This document shows positions 1-6,333 of a DNA stretch of 7,208 nucleotides, piece by piece. This DNA comes from JAWPMV01 sp038527215 (GTDB lineage Bacteria; Bacteroidota; Bacteroidia; J057). Location of the stretch: positions 1-7,208 of the forward strand of contig JBCBGC010000205.1 of the NCBI GenBank assembly GCA_038527215.1. The letters run 5' to 3'. The notes under the pieces are model-generated. The model did no database searches and was not told the origin of the DNA. It saw only the letters and a list, made by a program, of their open reading frames with translations. Within the stretch, counting starts at the first letter, position 1. Every line of letters starts with the position of its first letter. Position numbers and translations under genes: made by a program.

Positions 1-532
1 TATTGCCTTTTCCTTTTACCCGAATCTGCCTGCCATATAAGTCTACTTCTGCTTTCTTTAGGCTGATTACTTCAGCCCTACGCAGGCCACATCCATAGAG
101 CACTTCCAGCAGACAGCGGTCCCTGATCCCGTCAAAGCCAGTGGGAAATTCAAGATGGTCCAGCAAATGTTCCGTTTCCGTCTCTTTGAGGAAGGCGGGG
201 AGCTTCTTTTCGAATTTGGGCACCTTGACCCGCAGGGCAGGATTATGATCGACGTATCCGGCCTTTTGCAGGAAATGGTAGTAACTCTTAATACAGGACA
301 GCTTACGCGCTACGGTGCGGGCTCCTTTGCCTTCGGACATCAGTTCTCCCATCCAACTCCTCAATAACCGATGATCTACGCTGGTGGCTCCTTCATGAGA
401 AAATAGATTAGCACCTGATTGGGTTTCTAAAAATTGGGCAAAGTCCGAAAGATCTCTGGAATATGCCTGGAGGGTGTTTACAGCGTATTGCTTTTCAACA
501 CGAAGATAATCTGTAAAAGCCTGCTCTAGCAT
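1..532 (-). CDS. xerC: XerC-type tyrosine recombinase, N-terminal 177 residues (C-terminus outside window)
   Basis: Site-specific tyrosine recombinase; Xer proteins resolve chromosome dimers at dif by cutting and rejoining DNA through a 3'-phosphotyrosine. The frame is open from the ATG at 532-530 to the window edge. Residues 1-~100 look like the SAM-like core-binding domain (FTDYLRVEKQYAVNTLQAYSRDL near the start, then KLSCIKSYYHFLQKAGYVDHNP). The catalytic domain begins near residue 110. R151 in YGCGLRRAEV is the expected first catalytic Arg, and K175 in VKGKGN fits the beta-hairpin Lys, 24 residues later as in E. coli XerD (R148/K172). The HxxR, second His and Tyr motifs lie beyond position 1. 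I prefer XerC over XerD because the LRRAE form resembles Bacteroidota XerC as I remember it. ATG 532 is preceded by AGAGGTGG; an in-frame GTG at 538-536 is an alternative start. It appears to be monocistronic, behind the promoter at 562-592. A phage-type integrase is less likely because no mobile genes are nearby. Confidence 0.88.
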   Translation of the reverse strand, partial: MLEQAFTDYLRVEKQYAVNTLQAYSRDLSDFAQFLETQSGANLFSHEGATSVDHRLLRSWMGELMSEGKGARTVARKLSCIKSYYHFLQKAGYVDHNPALRVKVPKFEKKLPAFLKETETEHLLDHLEFPTGFDGIRDRCLLEVLYGCGLRRAEVISLKKAEVDLYGRQIRVKGKGN

Positions 533-561
533 ATCCACCTCTTTCGTTCAAAATGCTAAAA

Positions 562-592
562 ATAACTTACGAATAATGAGGGAATTGACCAA
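562..592 (-). promoter_or_regulatory. Candidate Bacteroidota-type promoter for xerC
   Basis: On the minus strand, TTG (592-590) is followed after exactly 20 bp by TAAGTTAT (569-562). This is the TTG-N20-TAnnTTTG layout of the Bacteroidota primary sigma factor, with the last two bases of the -7 box off consensus. Transcription would begin near 555 and leave a leader of roughly 20 nt before the ATG at 532. The same 20-bp spacing recurs in the other candidates of this window, which adds support. No experimental evidence. Confidence 0.45.
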
Positions 593-661
593 GGATTTTT
601 CGCAATTCAGAAACTGAAAAAAATCAGCCCAATCCTAAGAAAGGAAAATGCGGAAAGTTGC

Positions 662-2074
662 CTAATTCCTTCCTTTGGGTATCCGAAAACGGGTCTCCAA
701 CTGCTGGAGGGAACGATCCAGGGTCTTTTTGTCCAACCATTTACCCCGCAGGACCACCCCCGCTACACTCCGGGTATTCTGAATCGCTTCAAGGGGGTTG
801 GCTTCTAAAATCAGTAAATCGGCAAATTTCCCTACTGACACCGTACCAAGTTCGTGGACGCGCTGCATAAAGATGGCTGGATTGAGCGTCGCACTGCGCA
901 AGGCCCCGGGAATGCTGACCCCGCCCGCTACCATGAGTTCCAGTTCATCGTGTAAGCTGAAGCCGGGAAATACGTAGGGATTGGGATAATCTGTGCCAGC
1001 CAGTAATTTGACCCCTGCTTTTTCCATTTGGCCTACCAGATTTTGCTCAATTTGAAAGAGGGTTTTTTCTCGGGAAAAATAGTCTTCATCGGCCCGCTGA
1101 AACCGAAAATCGTTTCGGGGATGCCATTGAGCACGCAAGACGGGAGGAATGTATTTCAAGCGGCTGTCGGCCAGGTGCTGGGGCTCGTTCAATTTACTGA
1201 TGGATCGGTTTACCGTGAGCGTAGGACAAATCCAGGTTTGGGACTGGGCCAGTTTACCCATCACGTTGCGGGCCCGCTGTGCGTCGAAATACTTTAAATG
1301 AAAGGCGCGAACCTTAGGGTAGGAAGTCAGGGTACTGTCATACACCTCTCCGCTCATCACCGCAAAGAAATGATCGGCCCGGCTGTTACTGGCGGCCAGG
1401 GCTCCATAAAGGTGCTCTGAACTGGCCTGCCCTAGTTGGATGGCTTCCTCCAGACGGATGGCCGTGGGAACATGCCCGGCAAAGGGAATGCCCCGATCCC
1501 GGCATACCTCAGCCAGTTTACGGTACACCTCGGGAGACAATAAGCTGTAAACCTTGATGAAATCCACCCCCAGGCGAATCAAAGAATCAACGACGTGCTC
1601 TACCTTAAAAACGTCTTTTAAGGCAACCGATCCCTGCCAAACCGGCTTAGCGCCATCTACGATGGGACCCGCCACGTACATATCCGGGGCCAGGAGCTTG
1701 CCATGAGCAGCTTCTTTTCGCCAATTCCGTACGCTATCCATGGGTTCGAACATGCCTCGGTAACCGGTGACCCCATTGGCCAGCAGCAAATCAAAGGCCC
1801 AGCGATCCCAGGTATGGGTGTGCATGTCCCAAAGGCCAGGCATGACATACTTTCCTTTCAGGTCAATGAACCTGGCAGTTCCTTGAGCAAGCATAGCCCG
1901 GTTGCGGGTAATTCGCTCTATCCGTCCCCGTTTGATCTGGATGAAAACCGGGGCTGAGACCCGTGCCTTTTCCACATCTATGATCCTGGCGTTGGCAAAG
2001 ATCAGGGCATCGTTTTGGGCTTGAGTACCAAGGAAAAGGCCCAAAAGAAAGATACTGGAAAGGAAATGCTTCAT
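662..2074 (-). CDS. Secreted metal-dependent amidohydrolase (imidazolonepropionase-like family)
   Basis: Amidohydrolase-superfamily enzyme, 470 residues, predicted to be exported. Residues 1-19 form a signal peptide (MKHF, a hydrophobic core SSIFLLGLFLG, then TQA before Q20); no lipobox Cys. A small beta-sandwich region (about 23-78, IFANARIIDVEKARV...KGKYVMPGL) leads into the TIM barrel. Candidate metal ligands are all present: H85 and H87 (DMHTHT), K174 (DFIKVY, probably the carboxylated bridging Lys), H201 (AGHVP), H221 (SSEHLYG) and D362 (AGTDYPNP). The C-terminal strand region (GTVSVGKFADLLILEANPLEAI, 410-431) closes the sandwich. This ligand set belongs to binuclear members of the COG1228-like group, which includes Xaa-Pro or Xaa-Arg dipeptidases and other amide or ester hydrolases. 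The substrate cannot be read from the sequence, and export argues against cytosolic histidine degradation (HutI). It lies 195 bp after proC with its own promoter candidate, so it is probably transcribed alone. Confidence 0.9.
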   Translation of the reverse strand: MKHFLSSIFLLGLFLGTQAQNDALIFANARIIDVEKARVSAPVFIQIKRGRIERITRNRAMLAQGTARFIDLKGKYVMPGLWDMHTHTWDRWAFDLLLANGVTGYRGMFEPMDSVRNWRKEAAHGKLLAPDMYVAGPIVDGAKPVWQGSVALKDVFKVEHVVDSLIRLGVDFIKVYSLLSPEVYRKLAEVCRDRGIPFAGHVPTAIRLEEAIQLGQASSEHLYGALAASNSRADHFFAVMSGEVYDSTLTSYPKVRAFHLKYFDAQRARNVMGKLAQSQTWICPTLTVNRSISKLNEPQHLADSRLKYIPPVLRAQWHPRNDFRFQRADEDYFSREKTLFQIEQNLVGQMEKAGVKLLAGTDYPNPYVFPGFSLHDELELMVAGGVSIPGALRSATLNPAIFMQRVHELGTVSVGKFADLLILEANPLEAIQNTRSVAGVVLRGKWLDKKTLDRSLQQLETRFRIPKGRN

Positions 2075-2097
2075 GGGTTGGAGGTGTGGTTAGGGCG

Positions 2098-2128
2098 GGA
2101 AGATACGCCCCAAATTCCCCTTGCACAA
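2098..2128 (-). promoter_or_regulatory. Candidate promoter for the amidohydrolase gene
   Basis: On the minus strand, TTG (2128-2126) is followed after 20 bp by TATCTTCC (2105-2098), a partial match to TAnnTTTG. The predicted start of transcription near 2091 leaves a leader of about 17 nt before the ATG at 2074. The ATG has no Shine-Dalgarno site (CCTCCAACCC precedes it), as is common in Bacteroidota. Confidence 0.4.
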
Positions 2129-2147
2129 GGTAACTTAGCGCTTGTGC
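2123..2147. promoter_or_regulatory. 7-bp dyad over the -33 element (possible operator)
   Basis: GCACAAG (2123-2129) and CTTGTGC (2141-2147) form a perfect inverted repeat with an 11-bp spacer. The left arm covers the TTG element of the amidohydrolase promoter candidate. The size and position would suit a dimeric regulator, but a 7-bp dyad can arise by chance and no regulator gene is adjacent. Confidence 0.25.
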
Positions 2148-2229
2148 TGAAATTTCCTTTGGTGGGAAAGATTCGCTCTGGGGAACCTGCATTCAGCTTT
2201 TTTCATCAACCTAGCTTAGGCTCCTGATC

Positions 2230-2254
2230 AAAAAATCTGCTTCAGAACCCTGAA
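2230..2254 (-). terminator. Weak candidate terminator after proC
   Basis: Read on the minus strand, TTCAG-GGTT-CTGAA (2254-2241) makes a 5-bp hairpin with a 4-nt loop. After GCAGA it is followed by six T (2235-2230). It lies 14 bp past the proC stop codon. The stem is short and AT-rich and the T run does not abut it, so termination would be leaky at best. Confidence 0.25.
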
Positions 2255-2268
2255 TTCCCAACCACCTC

Positions 2269-3072
2269 TTAGGTTTGACTTAATTCACGCGCCCGGTTTT
2301 TGGCGACCTCCAGCCCCTGCCCTATCAGGCTGGTCAGAGCTTTTTCATCGAAGAAATTAATTGCAGCTTCTGTCGTGCCGCCCTTAGAGGAAACCCGGGC
2401 AATCCATTCCTCACAGCCCAGACTATTGCGGTTGAGCAGGTTGATGGAACCCCTGAAGGTTTGATGTACCAGCAACTTTGCTTCCGCTTCGGAAAAGCCC
2501 ATGTCCCGGGCCCGGATCATCATGGCATTCATCACATAAAAAACGAACGCCGGTCCACTGCCTGAAATAGCGGTAGCCGCATCCAACAAGTCTTCGGCCT
2601 CCACATAGAGGGTCTTTCCGGTGGTATTCAAAAGGTTCTGAACAGTAAAAATCTCCAGACGGCTCACCTCAGGAGAGGTAGTAAACACCGTCATCCCCAG
2701 GCCCACCTGTGCAGGCAGGTTGGGCATGGCCCGGACTACCTTACTCACGTCCAGGGCCTTTACCAGTCGTGGGACCGTGATGCCAGCCATGATGGAGATG
2801 ATTAATTGGTCGCTTCGGAGAAAAGGCCGCAGTTGGTCTGCCAGGGAACCAAAATCCTGGGGCTTTACGGCCAGGATGACCAGGTCCATTTCTTTGATAA
2901 AATCTCCCGGAGCGGTTTGGATGGGATGCTCCGACCATTTTTCGAGAAGGTCTGAACGGTCCGTTCTTTTTTCCAGAAAAAAAAGATTCGAACGGCTCAC
3001 TACATTGGCATCAAAAAAACTCTGGCTATAGGTTTGCCCCATATTGCCCGCTCCAACGATCAGTACACGCAT
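2269..3072 (-). CDS. proC: Pyrroline-5-carboxylate reductase
   Basis: Catalyses the last step of proline synthesis: NAD(P)H-dependent reduction of 1-pyrroline-5-carboxylate to L-proline in the cytosol. The 267-residue length fits the family. An N-terminal Rossmann fold carries the dinucleotide motif GAGNMG (7-12). Family blocks follow in order: LAVKPQ (67-72), IMAGI (94-98), VRAMPNLP (113-120), AISGSGPAF (168-176) and VSSKGGTTEAAI (227-238). The last block is the C-terminal signature, usually written SPGGTT; here Lys replaces Pro, a substitution outside the Gly-Gly-Thr-Thr core. The C-terminal half forms the helical dimerisation domain with the substrate site. The gene follows aroA by 25 bp with no promoter match in the gap, so it is probably co-transcribed with it. 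No proA or proB is in the window. Confidence 0.96.
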   Translation of the reverse strand: MRVLIVGAGNMGQTYSQSFFDANVVSRSNLFFLEKRTDRSDLLEKWSEHPIQTAPGDFIKEMDLVILAVKPQDFGSLADQLRPFLRSDQLIISIMAGITVPRLVKALDVSKVVRAMPNLPAQVGLGMTVFTTSPEVSRLEIFTVQNLLNTTGKTLYVEAEDLLDAATAISGSGPAFVFYVMNAMMIRARDMGFSEAEAKLLVHQTFRGSINLLNRNSLGCEEWIARVSSKGGTTEAAINFFDEKALTSLIGQGLEVAKNRARELSQT

Positions 3073-3097
3073 AATCAGAATGATAAAAGGAAATAGC

Positions 3098-4330
3098 CTA
3101 AAAGGATGTTACGGAAAGCCCCACCATTTGCAGATGGTCCCAGTATTCCGGGTAGGATTTCTGAACCACTTCTTCATCGTCCACCGTCAGGCTACTTTCC
3201 GGGTCCAACCAGGCTAGTGGAGCGAAGGCCATAGCCATGCGGTGATCTTCATAGGTGTGTAGCGGTTCTTTGCTGGGCTGAGCTTGCCCCTGAATGGTGC
3301 AAATATCCCCTTCCACCAGCATATCCACTCCAAACTTGGCTAGTTCTGTCTGCATCGCGGCGATGCGATCCGTTTCTTTGATGCGCAAGGTGTGTAGGCC
3401 CGTCATCCTGACGGGAATCCCGGTTGCCGCGCTTACCACGCCAATGGTTTGGGCCAGGTCCGGGGTTTTGGTAAAGTCCAAATTCAGAGGCTTTAGCTGG
3501 GTCAGAGGCGTAGTCTTGATCAGGCGGACGCCTGTTTCGTCAAACTCACTTTCCACCCCAAAATGCCGCATCAACTCTACGATGCCCCGGTCTCCCTGGA
3601 AGGATTGTTCCCGCAAGCCCAAGAGTTTGAGATCAGCTTCTGGGGCAATGGCGGCCACGGCATACCAGTAGGAGGCTGCCGACCAGTCAGATTCTATCGT
3701 ATAGGTTCCTCCCTGATAAGCCTGCTCTTCAATGCTGATGACAGCATCCTCCCAGCGGTGGGTTATGCCAAAATGCTCCATTAGCGCCAGGGTCATTTCG
3801 ATATAAGGACGCGAACTCACCGCCCCTTCCAGGGTAAGTGTTAAGCCTTGCTTAAGCGTGGGGGCAATCATCAGGATAGCCGAGATATATTGGCTGCTGA
3901 CGTTGCCTGCTATGCTGAGGGAGCCACCCTTCAAAGGGCTGCCACGTCTCATGATATGGAGGGGCGGGTAGCCTTCCTGTTTCCAATATTTTATCTCTGC
4001 CCCCAATTCCCTTAGCGCATCCACCAGGATGCCGATGGGTCGGTTGCACATGCGAGGGGTGCCGGTCAGGAGTTGATCCTGGTCCACGGCACTTAGATAT
4101 GCCGTGAGAAAACGCATCGTAGTCCCTGCATCAATGACATCCAAAACGTGGTTGTCGCTGCTGAGCAAGCGGATCATGGTTTGCGTATCCCGGGCGGATG
4201 CCAGGTTTTCCAATGCAATGTCTGGACCTCCCAGGGCCTGAATAATCAAGGCGCGATTACTTTCACTTTTGGATGCAGCCAGGGGAATCTCTCCACGCAC
4301 AGGCGTACGGGGGGCGTTGATCGAAATCAT
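3098..4330 (-). CDS. aroA: 3-phosphoshikimate 1-carboxyvinyltransferase (EPSP synthase)
   Basis: Sixth step of the shikimate pathway: transfers the enolpyruvyl group of PEP to shikimate-3-phosphate, in the cytosol. At 410 residues it is slightly shorter than the E. coli enzyme (427). Visible motifs: AASKSESNRAL (18-28, with K21, S22 and R26 at the substrate site), DAGTTMRFL (67-75), R93 in GTPRMCNRP, SSQY (145-148), SSRPY (172-176), SDWSAASYW (214-222), TPDLAQT (289-295, with D291 the likely catalytic Asp), LRIKETDRIAAM (315-326, with K318 and E319) and YEDHRMAMAFA (360-370). The tail VVQKSYPEYWDHL (388-400) holds the late Lys. Both inverse alpha/beta domains are complete. The GTxMR loop has Phe74 where E. 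coli has Pro101. It starts 53 bp after the fkbM stop codon and is probably in the same transcript; no other aro gene is present. Confidence 0.97.
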   Translation of the reverse strand: MISINAPRTPVRGEIPLAASKSESNRALIIQALGGPDIALENLASARDTQTMIRLLSSDNHVLDVIDAGTTMRFLTAYLSAVDQDQLLTGTPRMCNRPIGILVDALRELGAEIKYWKQEGYPPLHIMRRGSPLKGGSLSIAGNVSSQYISAILMIAPTLKQGLTLTLEGAVSSRPYIEMTLALMEHFGITHRWEDAVISIEEQAYQGGTYTIESDWSAASYWYAVAAIAPEADLKLLGLREQSFQGDRGIVELMRHFGVESEFDETGVRLIKTTPLTQLKPLNLDFTKTPDLAQTIGVVSAATGIPVRMTGLHTLRIKETDRIAAMQTELAKFGVDMLVEGDICTIQGQAQPSKEPLHTYEDHRMAMAFAPLAWLDPESSLTVDDEEVVQKSYPEYWDHLQMVGLSVTSF

Positions 4331-4383
4331 GTTCTTACAATTACCTTCAGTACGAGGTGTAGCCCTTTTTAATCGCGCCCAAG

Positions 4384-5142
4384 TTAAAGAAATTCTGATA
4401 CCCGGGCTGCGGGGATGAAGAAAAAATTATGATGGCCATGAACGCCCACCTGGAATGTCTGTAGTTGGTCTTGCTCAAGGATCATGATTTTGTAATCCAA
4501 TTGACGGAGGATTTCGAAGCAGCGTTCCCGGTTTTCGTTTTCCCACAGCTCACAGTAAATCAAGGGCTGATGCCTGGCCAGGAGTTTGCGAGCCCCCATC
4601 AGAACGTATTGTTCATAATTCTCCACGTCCATTTTGATGGCATCAATTCGATCAGGAAGCCCCTGACAGTCATCCAGCGGAATTTGTTTGACCTGATAGC
4701 GGTCCGCCACTTCCTCGTAACCTGCTATCGTCTGGTGGCGAATGTGGCTTAAGCCTTGCATGCGTACCCCTTTCATGAGCGGCATTTCCATTTCCACCAC
4801 GGATGTTTCAGCTCCCAGGGCCAAAGGAAACATCTGCGTATTCTGGAGGTTCATGCTGGCCACTACCCTATGCCATGCTTTGACATTTTCTGGAACGGGT
4901 TCAAAGGCAAATACCTTACCCTGAGGGCAGGTTTTGGCCATTAGCGCGGTCATGATGCCGATATTGGCCCCTATATCCAACACCTGGTCTGTGGGCTTTA
5001 GCAAGGTCAGAAAAAAGTTAAAATCCCCCTCTTGCTCCTGACTATCCCACTTCAAGGTCCATATTTTGAACCGGGAGAAGTAAAAAAGATAATTCTCGAA
5101 GCCCAACATTCGTTGTAATAGTGCCTGAATGACTTTTTTCAT
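4384..5142 (-). CDS. FkbM-family SAM-dependent methyltransferase
   Basis: A class I methyltransferase of the FkbM family, 252 residues. Characterised members O-methylate hydroxyl groups of sugars or polyketides, with SAM as donor. Motif I, VLDIGANIGIMT (54-65), binds SAM. FAFEPVPEN (79-87) gives E81 at the end of beta-2, where the SAM ribose binds. IDAIKMDVENYEQYVLMGA (166-184) is the family hallmark (usual form KxDVEGxExxVLxGA), here with Asn175 in place of Gly. IYCELWENEN (195-204) is the next core strand. Residues 1-45 are aromatic-rich (FENYLFYFSRFKIWTLKW) but show no signal peptide or clear membrane helix, so it is probably cytosolic. The substrate is unknown: there are no glycosyltransferase or polysaccharide genes nearby. 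It appears to be the first gene of a transcript with aroA and proC, driven by the promoter at 5217-5247. Confidence 0.9.
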   Translation of the reverse strand: MKKVIQALLQRMLGFENYLFYFSRFKIWTLKWDSQEQEGDFNFFLTLLKPTDQVLDIGANIGIMTALMAKTCPQGKVFAFEPVPENVKAWHRVVASMNLQNTQMFPLALGAETSVVEMEMPLMKGVRMQGLSHIRHQTIAGYEEVADRYQVKQIPLDDCQGLPDRIDAIKMDVENYEQYVLMGARKLLARHQPLIYCELWENENRERCFEILRQLDYKIMILEQDQLQTFQVGVHGHHNFFFIPAARVSEFL

Positions 5143-5208
5143 AGACCACTCGTCAAAATACTCCTGATCCTCTGGCTAAAAAAGATGTCAGGGTAATCAA
5201 AAGTTCCA

Positions 5209-5239
5209 TTGTGAAGCAAATATAGAATGTCTATTTTTG
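5209..5239 (+). promoter_or_regulatory. Strong-consensus promoter of the TPR gene
   Basis: TTG (5209-5211), 20 bp, then TATTTTTG (5232-5239) matches TTG-N20-TAnnTTTG exactly. The predicted start of transcription is around 5245, giving a leader of about 20 nt before the ATG at 5266. Because the earlier in-frame ATG (5227) lies inside this promoter, upstream of the expected transcript start, the site decides which start codon is used. It overlaps the opposing fkbM promoter over 5217-5239. Confidence 0.65.
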
Positions 5240-5247
5240 GAATAGAA
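5217..5247 (-). promoter_or_regulatory. Candidate promoter of fkbM-aroA-proC
   Basis: On the minus strand, TTC (5247-5245) is followed after 20 bp by TATATTTG (5224-5217), an exact TAnnTTTG box with one mismatch in the -33 element. Transcription would start near 5211, giving a leader of about 70 nt before the ATG at 5142. It shares 23 bp with the plus-strand promoter of the TPR gene. Confidence 0.5.
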
Positions 5248-5265
5248 TACTCAATAAACAAATTC

Positions 5266-5979
5266 ATGCGTTCGATCGGTTGTATGCTCCTCTTGCTATT
5301 GCTTTCCACCAGTGGCTTTAGCCAAACCGAAAAGCAACTTTTCCGACGGGGCATGGAGCGTCTGCAGGGGCAGGATTTTGCCGGAGCAGCCGTAGATTTT
5401 TCCATGGTTTTAAAGCTGAATCCAGGCAATGATGCGGCCTATTTCAATCGGGGTTTCACTCGCTTGAAGATGGGAGAATTCATGGGCGCTATTCAGGATT
5501 TCAGCCTGGCCATCGACATCAATCCCACCAAACCGGAAGCCTACTATCATCGGGGTCGTTCCAAACTAGGGCTGGAAGATTACCTGGGCGCCATGCAGGA
5601 TTTCAATACGGCCATCAAAGGTAAGCCCAAAGAGCCTCGCTTTTATCAGGCTCGCTCCAAAGCCAAAAGTGGTCTTCAGGACTACCGTGGGGCCATCGCC
5701 GACCTCAACGTGGCCATCAAAATTACCCGAGGGAAAAACATGGTATTCATTTTTGACCGGGCAGAGGCCTACATCGCCCTTAAGGACTTCACCAAAGCGG
5801 TAGAAGATCTGGATCGTGTGGTCCGTGCCAATCCTACCGACCCCAGCGCTTACAACGCCCGGGCCTCCATCAAACTACAAGGAGGCGATAAGGAAGGCGC
5901 CTGTTTGGACTGGAGTAAAGCGGGTGAGTTGGGCGATATCAATGCCTACGTAAAGATCCGCGAGAACTGCACCAACTAG
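5266..5979 (+). CDS. Exported tetratricopeptide-repeat protein
   Basis: Protein of 237 residues with a signal peptide and about six TPR units; the function is unknown and TPRs generally bind other proteins. Residues 1-20 are a signal peptide (MRSIGC, hydrophobic MLLLLLLSTSG, cleavage near FSQ). TPR-like units of 34 residues follow: about 22-55 (LFRRGMERLQGQDFAGAAVD), 56-89 (AAYFNRGFTRLKMGEFMGAI), 90-123 (EAYYHRGRSKLGLEDYLGAM), 124-157 (more diverged), 158-191 (FDRAEAYIALKDFTKAVEDL) and 192-225. The last unit and tail (GACLDWSKAGELGDINAYVKIRENC) have the Cys/Trp and final Cys pattern familiar from Bacteroidota TPR proteins. An in-frame ATG at 5227 would add 13 residues, but it lies inside the promoter at 5209-5239 and would bury the signal peptide, so I choose 5266. 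No clear terminator follows before the rpmI promoter at 6019. It probably acts in the periplasm or at the envelope. Confidence 0.86.
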   Translation: MRSIGCMLLLLLLSTSGFSQTEKQLFRRGMERLQGQDFAGAAVDFSMVLKLNPGNDAAYFNRGFTRLKMGEFMGAIQDFSLAIDINPTKPEAYYHRGRSKLGLEDYLGAMQDFNTAIKGKPKEPRFYQARSKAKSGLQDYRGAIADLNVAIKITRGKNMVFIFDRAEAYIALKDFTKAVEDLDRVVRANPTDPSAYNARASIKLQGGDKEGACLDWSKAGELGDINAYVKIRENCTN

Positions 5980-6018
5980 CTATCGGAAAGAAATTCATGG
6001 TTTGTAAGGAGCAAAAGG

Positions 6019-6049
6019 TTGGTTCTTGCCTATTCATTCCCTACCTTTG
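6019..6049 (+). promoter_or_regulatory. Promoter of rpmI-rplT
   Basis: TTG (6019-6021), 20 bp, then TACCTTTG (6042-6049) is an exact match to the Bacteroidota TTG-N20-TAnnTTTG pattern. Transcription should begin near 6056, leaving a leader of about 22 nt before the rpmI ATG at 6078. That leader is too short for the long structured L20-binding leaders described in E. coli and B. subtilis. The ATG has no Shine-Dalgarno site (AACTAATTTCGCA precedes it). Confidence 0.65.
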
Positions 6050-6077
6050 TGGCCTCATAAATTAAACTAATTTCGCA

Positions 6078-6272
6078 ATGCCGAAAATGAAATCAAATTC
6101 CGGGGCTTCTAAGCGTTTTAAGAAAACCGCCTCTGGAAAGATTAAGCGCAAGCATGCGTTTAAAAATCACATCCTCACCAAGAAGTCCAAGAAGCGTAAG
6201 CTGAAACTGAGACATTTCACAGAAGTTCATGAAGCTGACGAAAAGCGCATCAAAGCGCTGCTCGCCAAGTAA
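6078..6272 (+). CDS. rpmI: 50S ribosomal protein L35
   Basis: Small basic protein of the large ribosomal subunit, 64 residues (65 in E. coli). The N-terminus MPKMKSNSGASKRFKKTASG is the family signature (PKMKT..ga.KRFK.TgsGKikr), followed by KRKHAFKNHILTKKSKKRK (23-41), a Lys/Arg-rich rRNA-binding stretch, and a shorter acidic-basic tail (EVHEADEKRIKALL). It comes 61 bp before rplT and shares its promoter. In most bacteria infC (IF3) precedes this pair; here the gene upstream is the TPR gene. Complete, with no oddities in the coding sequence. Confidence 0.97.
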   Translation: MPKMKSNSGASKRFKKTASGKIKRKHAFKNHILTKKSKKRKLKLRHFTEVHEADEKRIKALLAK

Positions 6273-6333
6273 GCCCTACCCTTTCATTAAACTTCTGATT
6301 TTTTAATTCTAACTGACTTAAAGAAAAAAATAT

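Noticed and set aside
155..367. Plus-strand open frame of 70 codons
   Set aside because: It lies antisense to the XerC recombinase, whose minus-strand frame is open throughout and shows family motifs.
1..540. Integrase of a mobile element or integron
   Set aside because: The protein is XerC-like, next to ordinary housekeeping genes, and no att-like direct repeats, cargo or phage genes are visible. The left flank is outside the window, so this is not absolute.
600..660. Terminator after the amidohydrolase gene
   Set aside because: On the minus strand TCCT-TTCTT-AGGA precedes a T run near 620, but the 4-bp stem is too weak and is separated from the T run, so I did not call it.
658..2227. Several plus- and minus-strand frames of 60-109 codons overlapping the amidohydrolase gene
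   Set aside because: All are shadows of the 470-residue amidohydrolase, which has a signal peptide and a full set of metal ligands. The 109-codon minus frame at 1863-2192 is the same sequence in another phase.
5139..5429. 96-codon minus-strand frame spanning the fkbM-TPR gap
   Set aside because: It covers both promoters and is antisense to the TPR signal peptide; its sequence has no family features.
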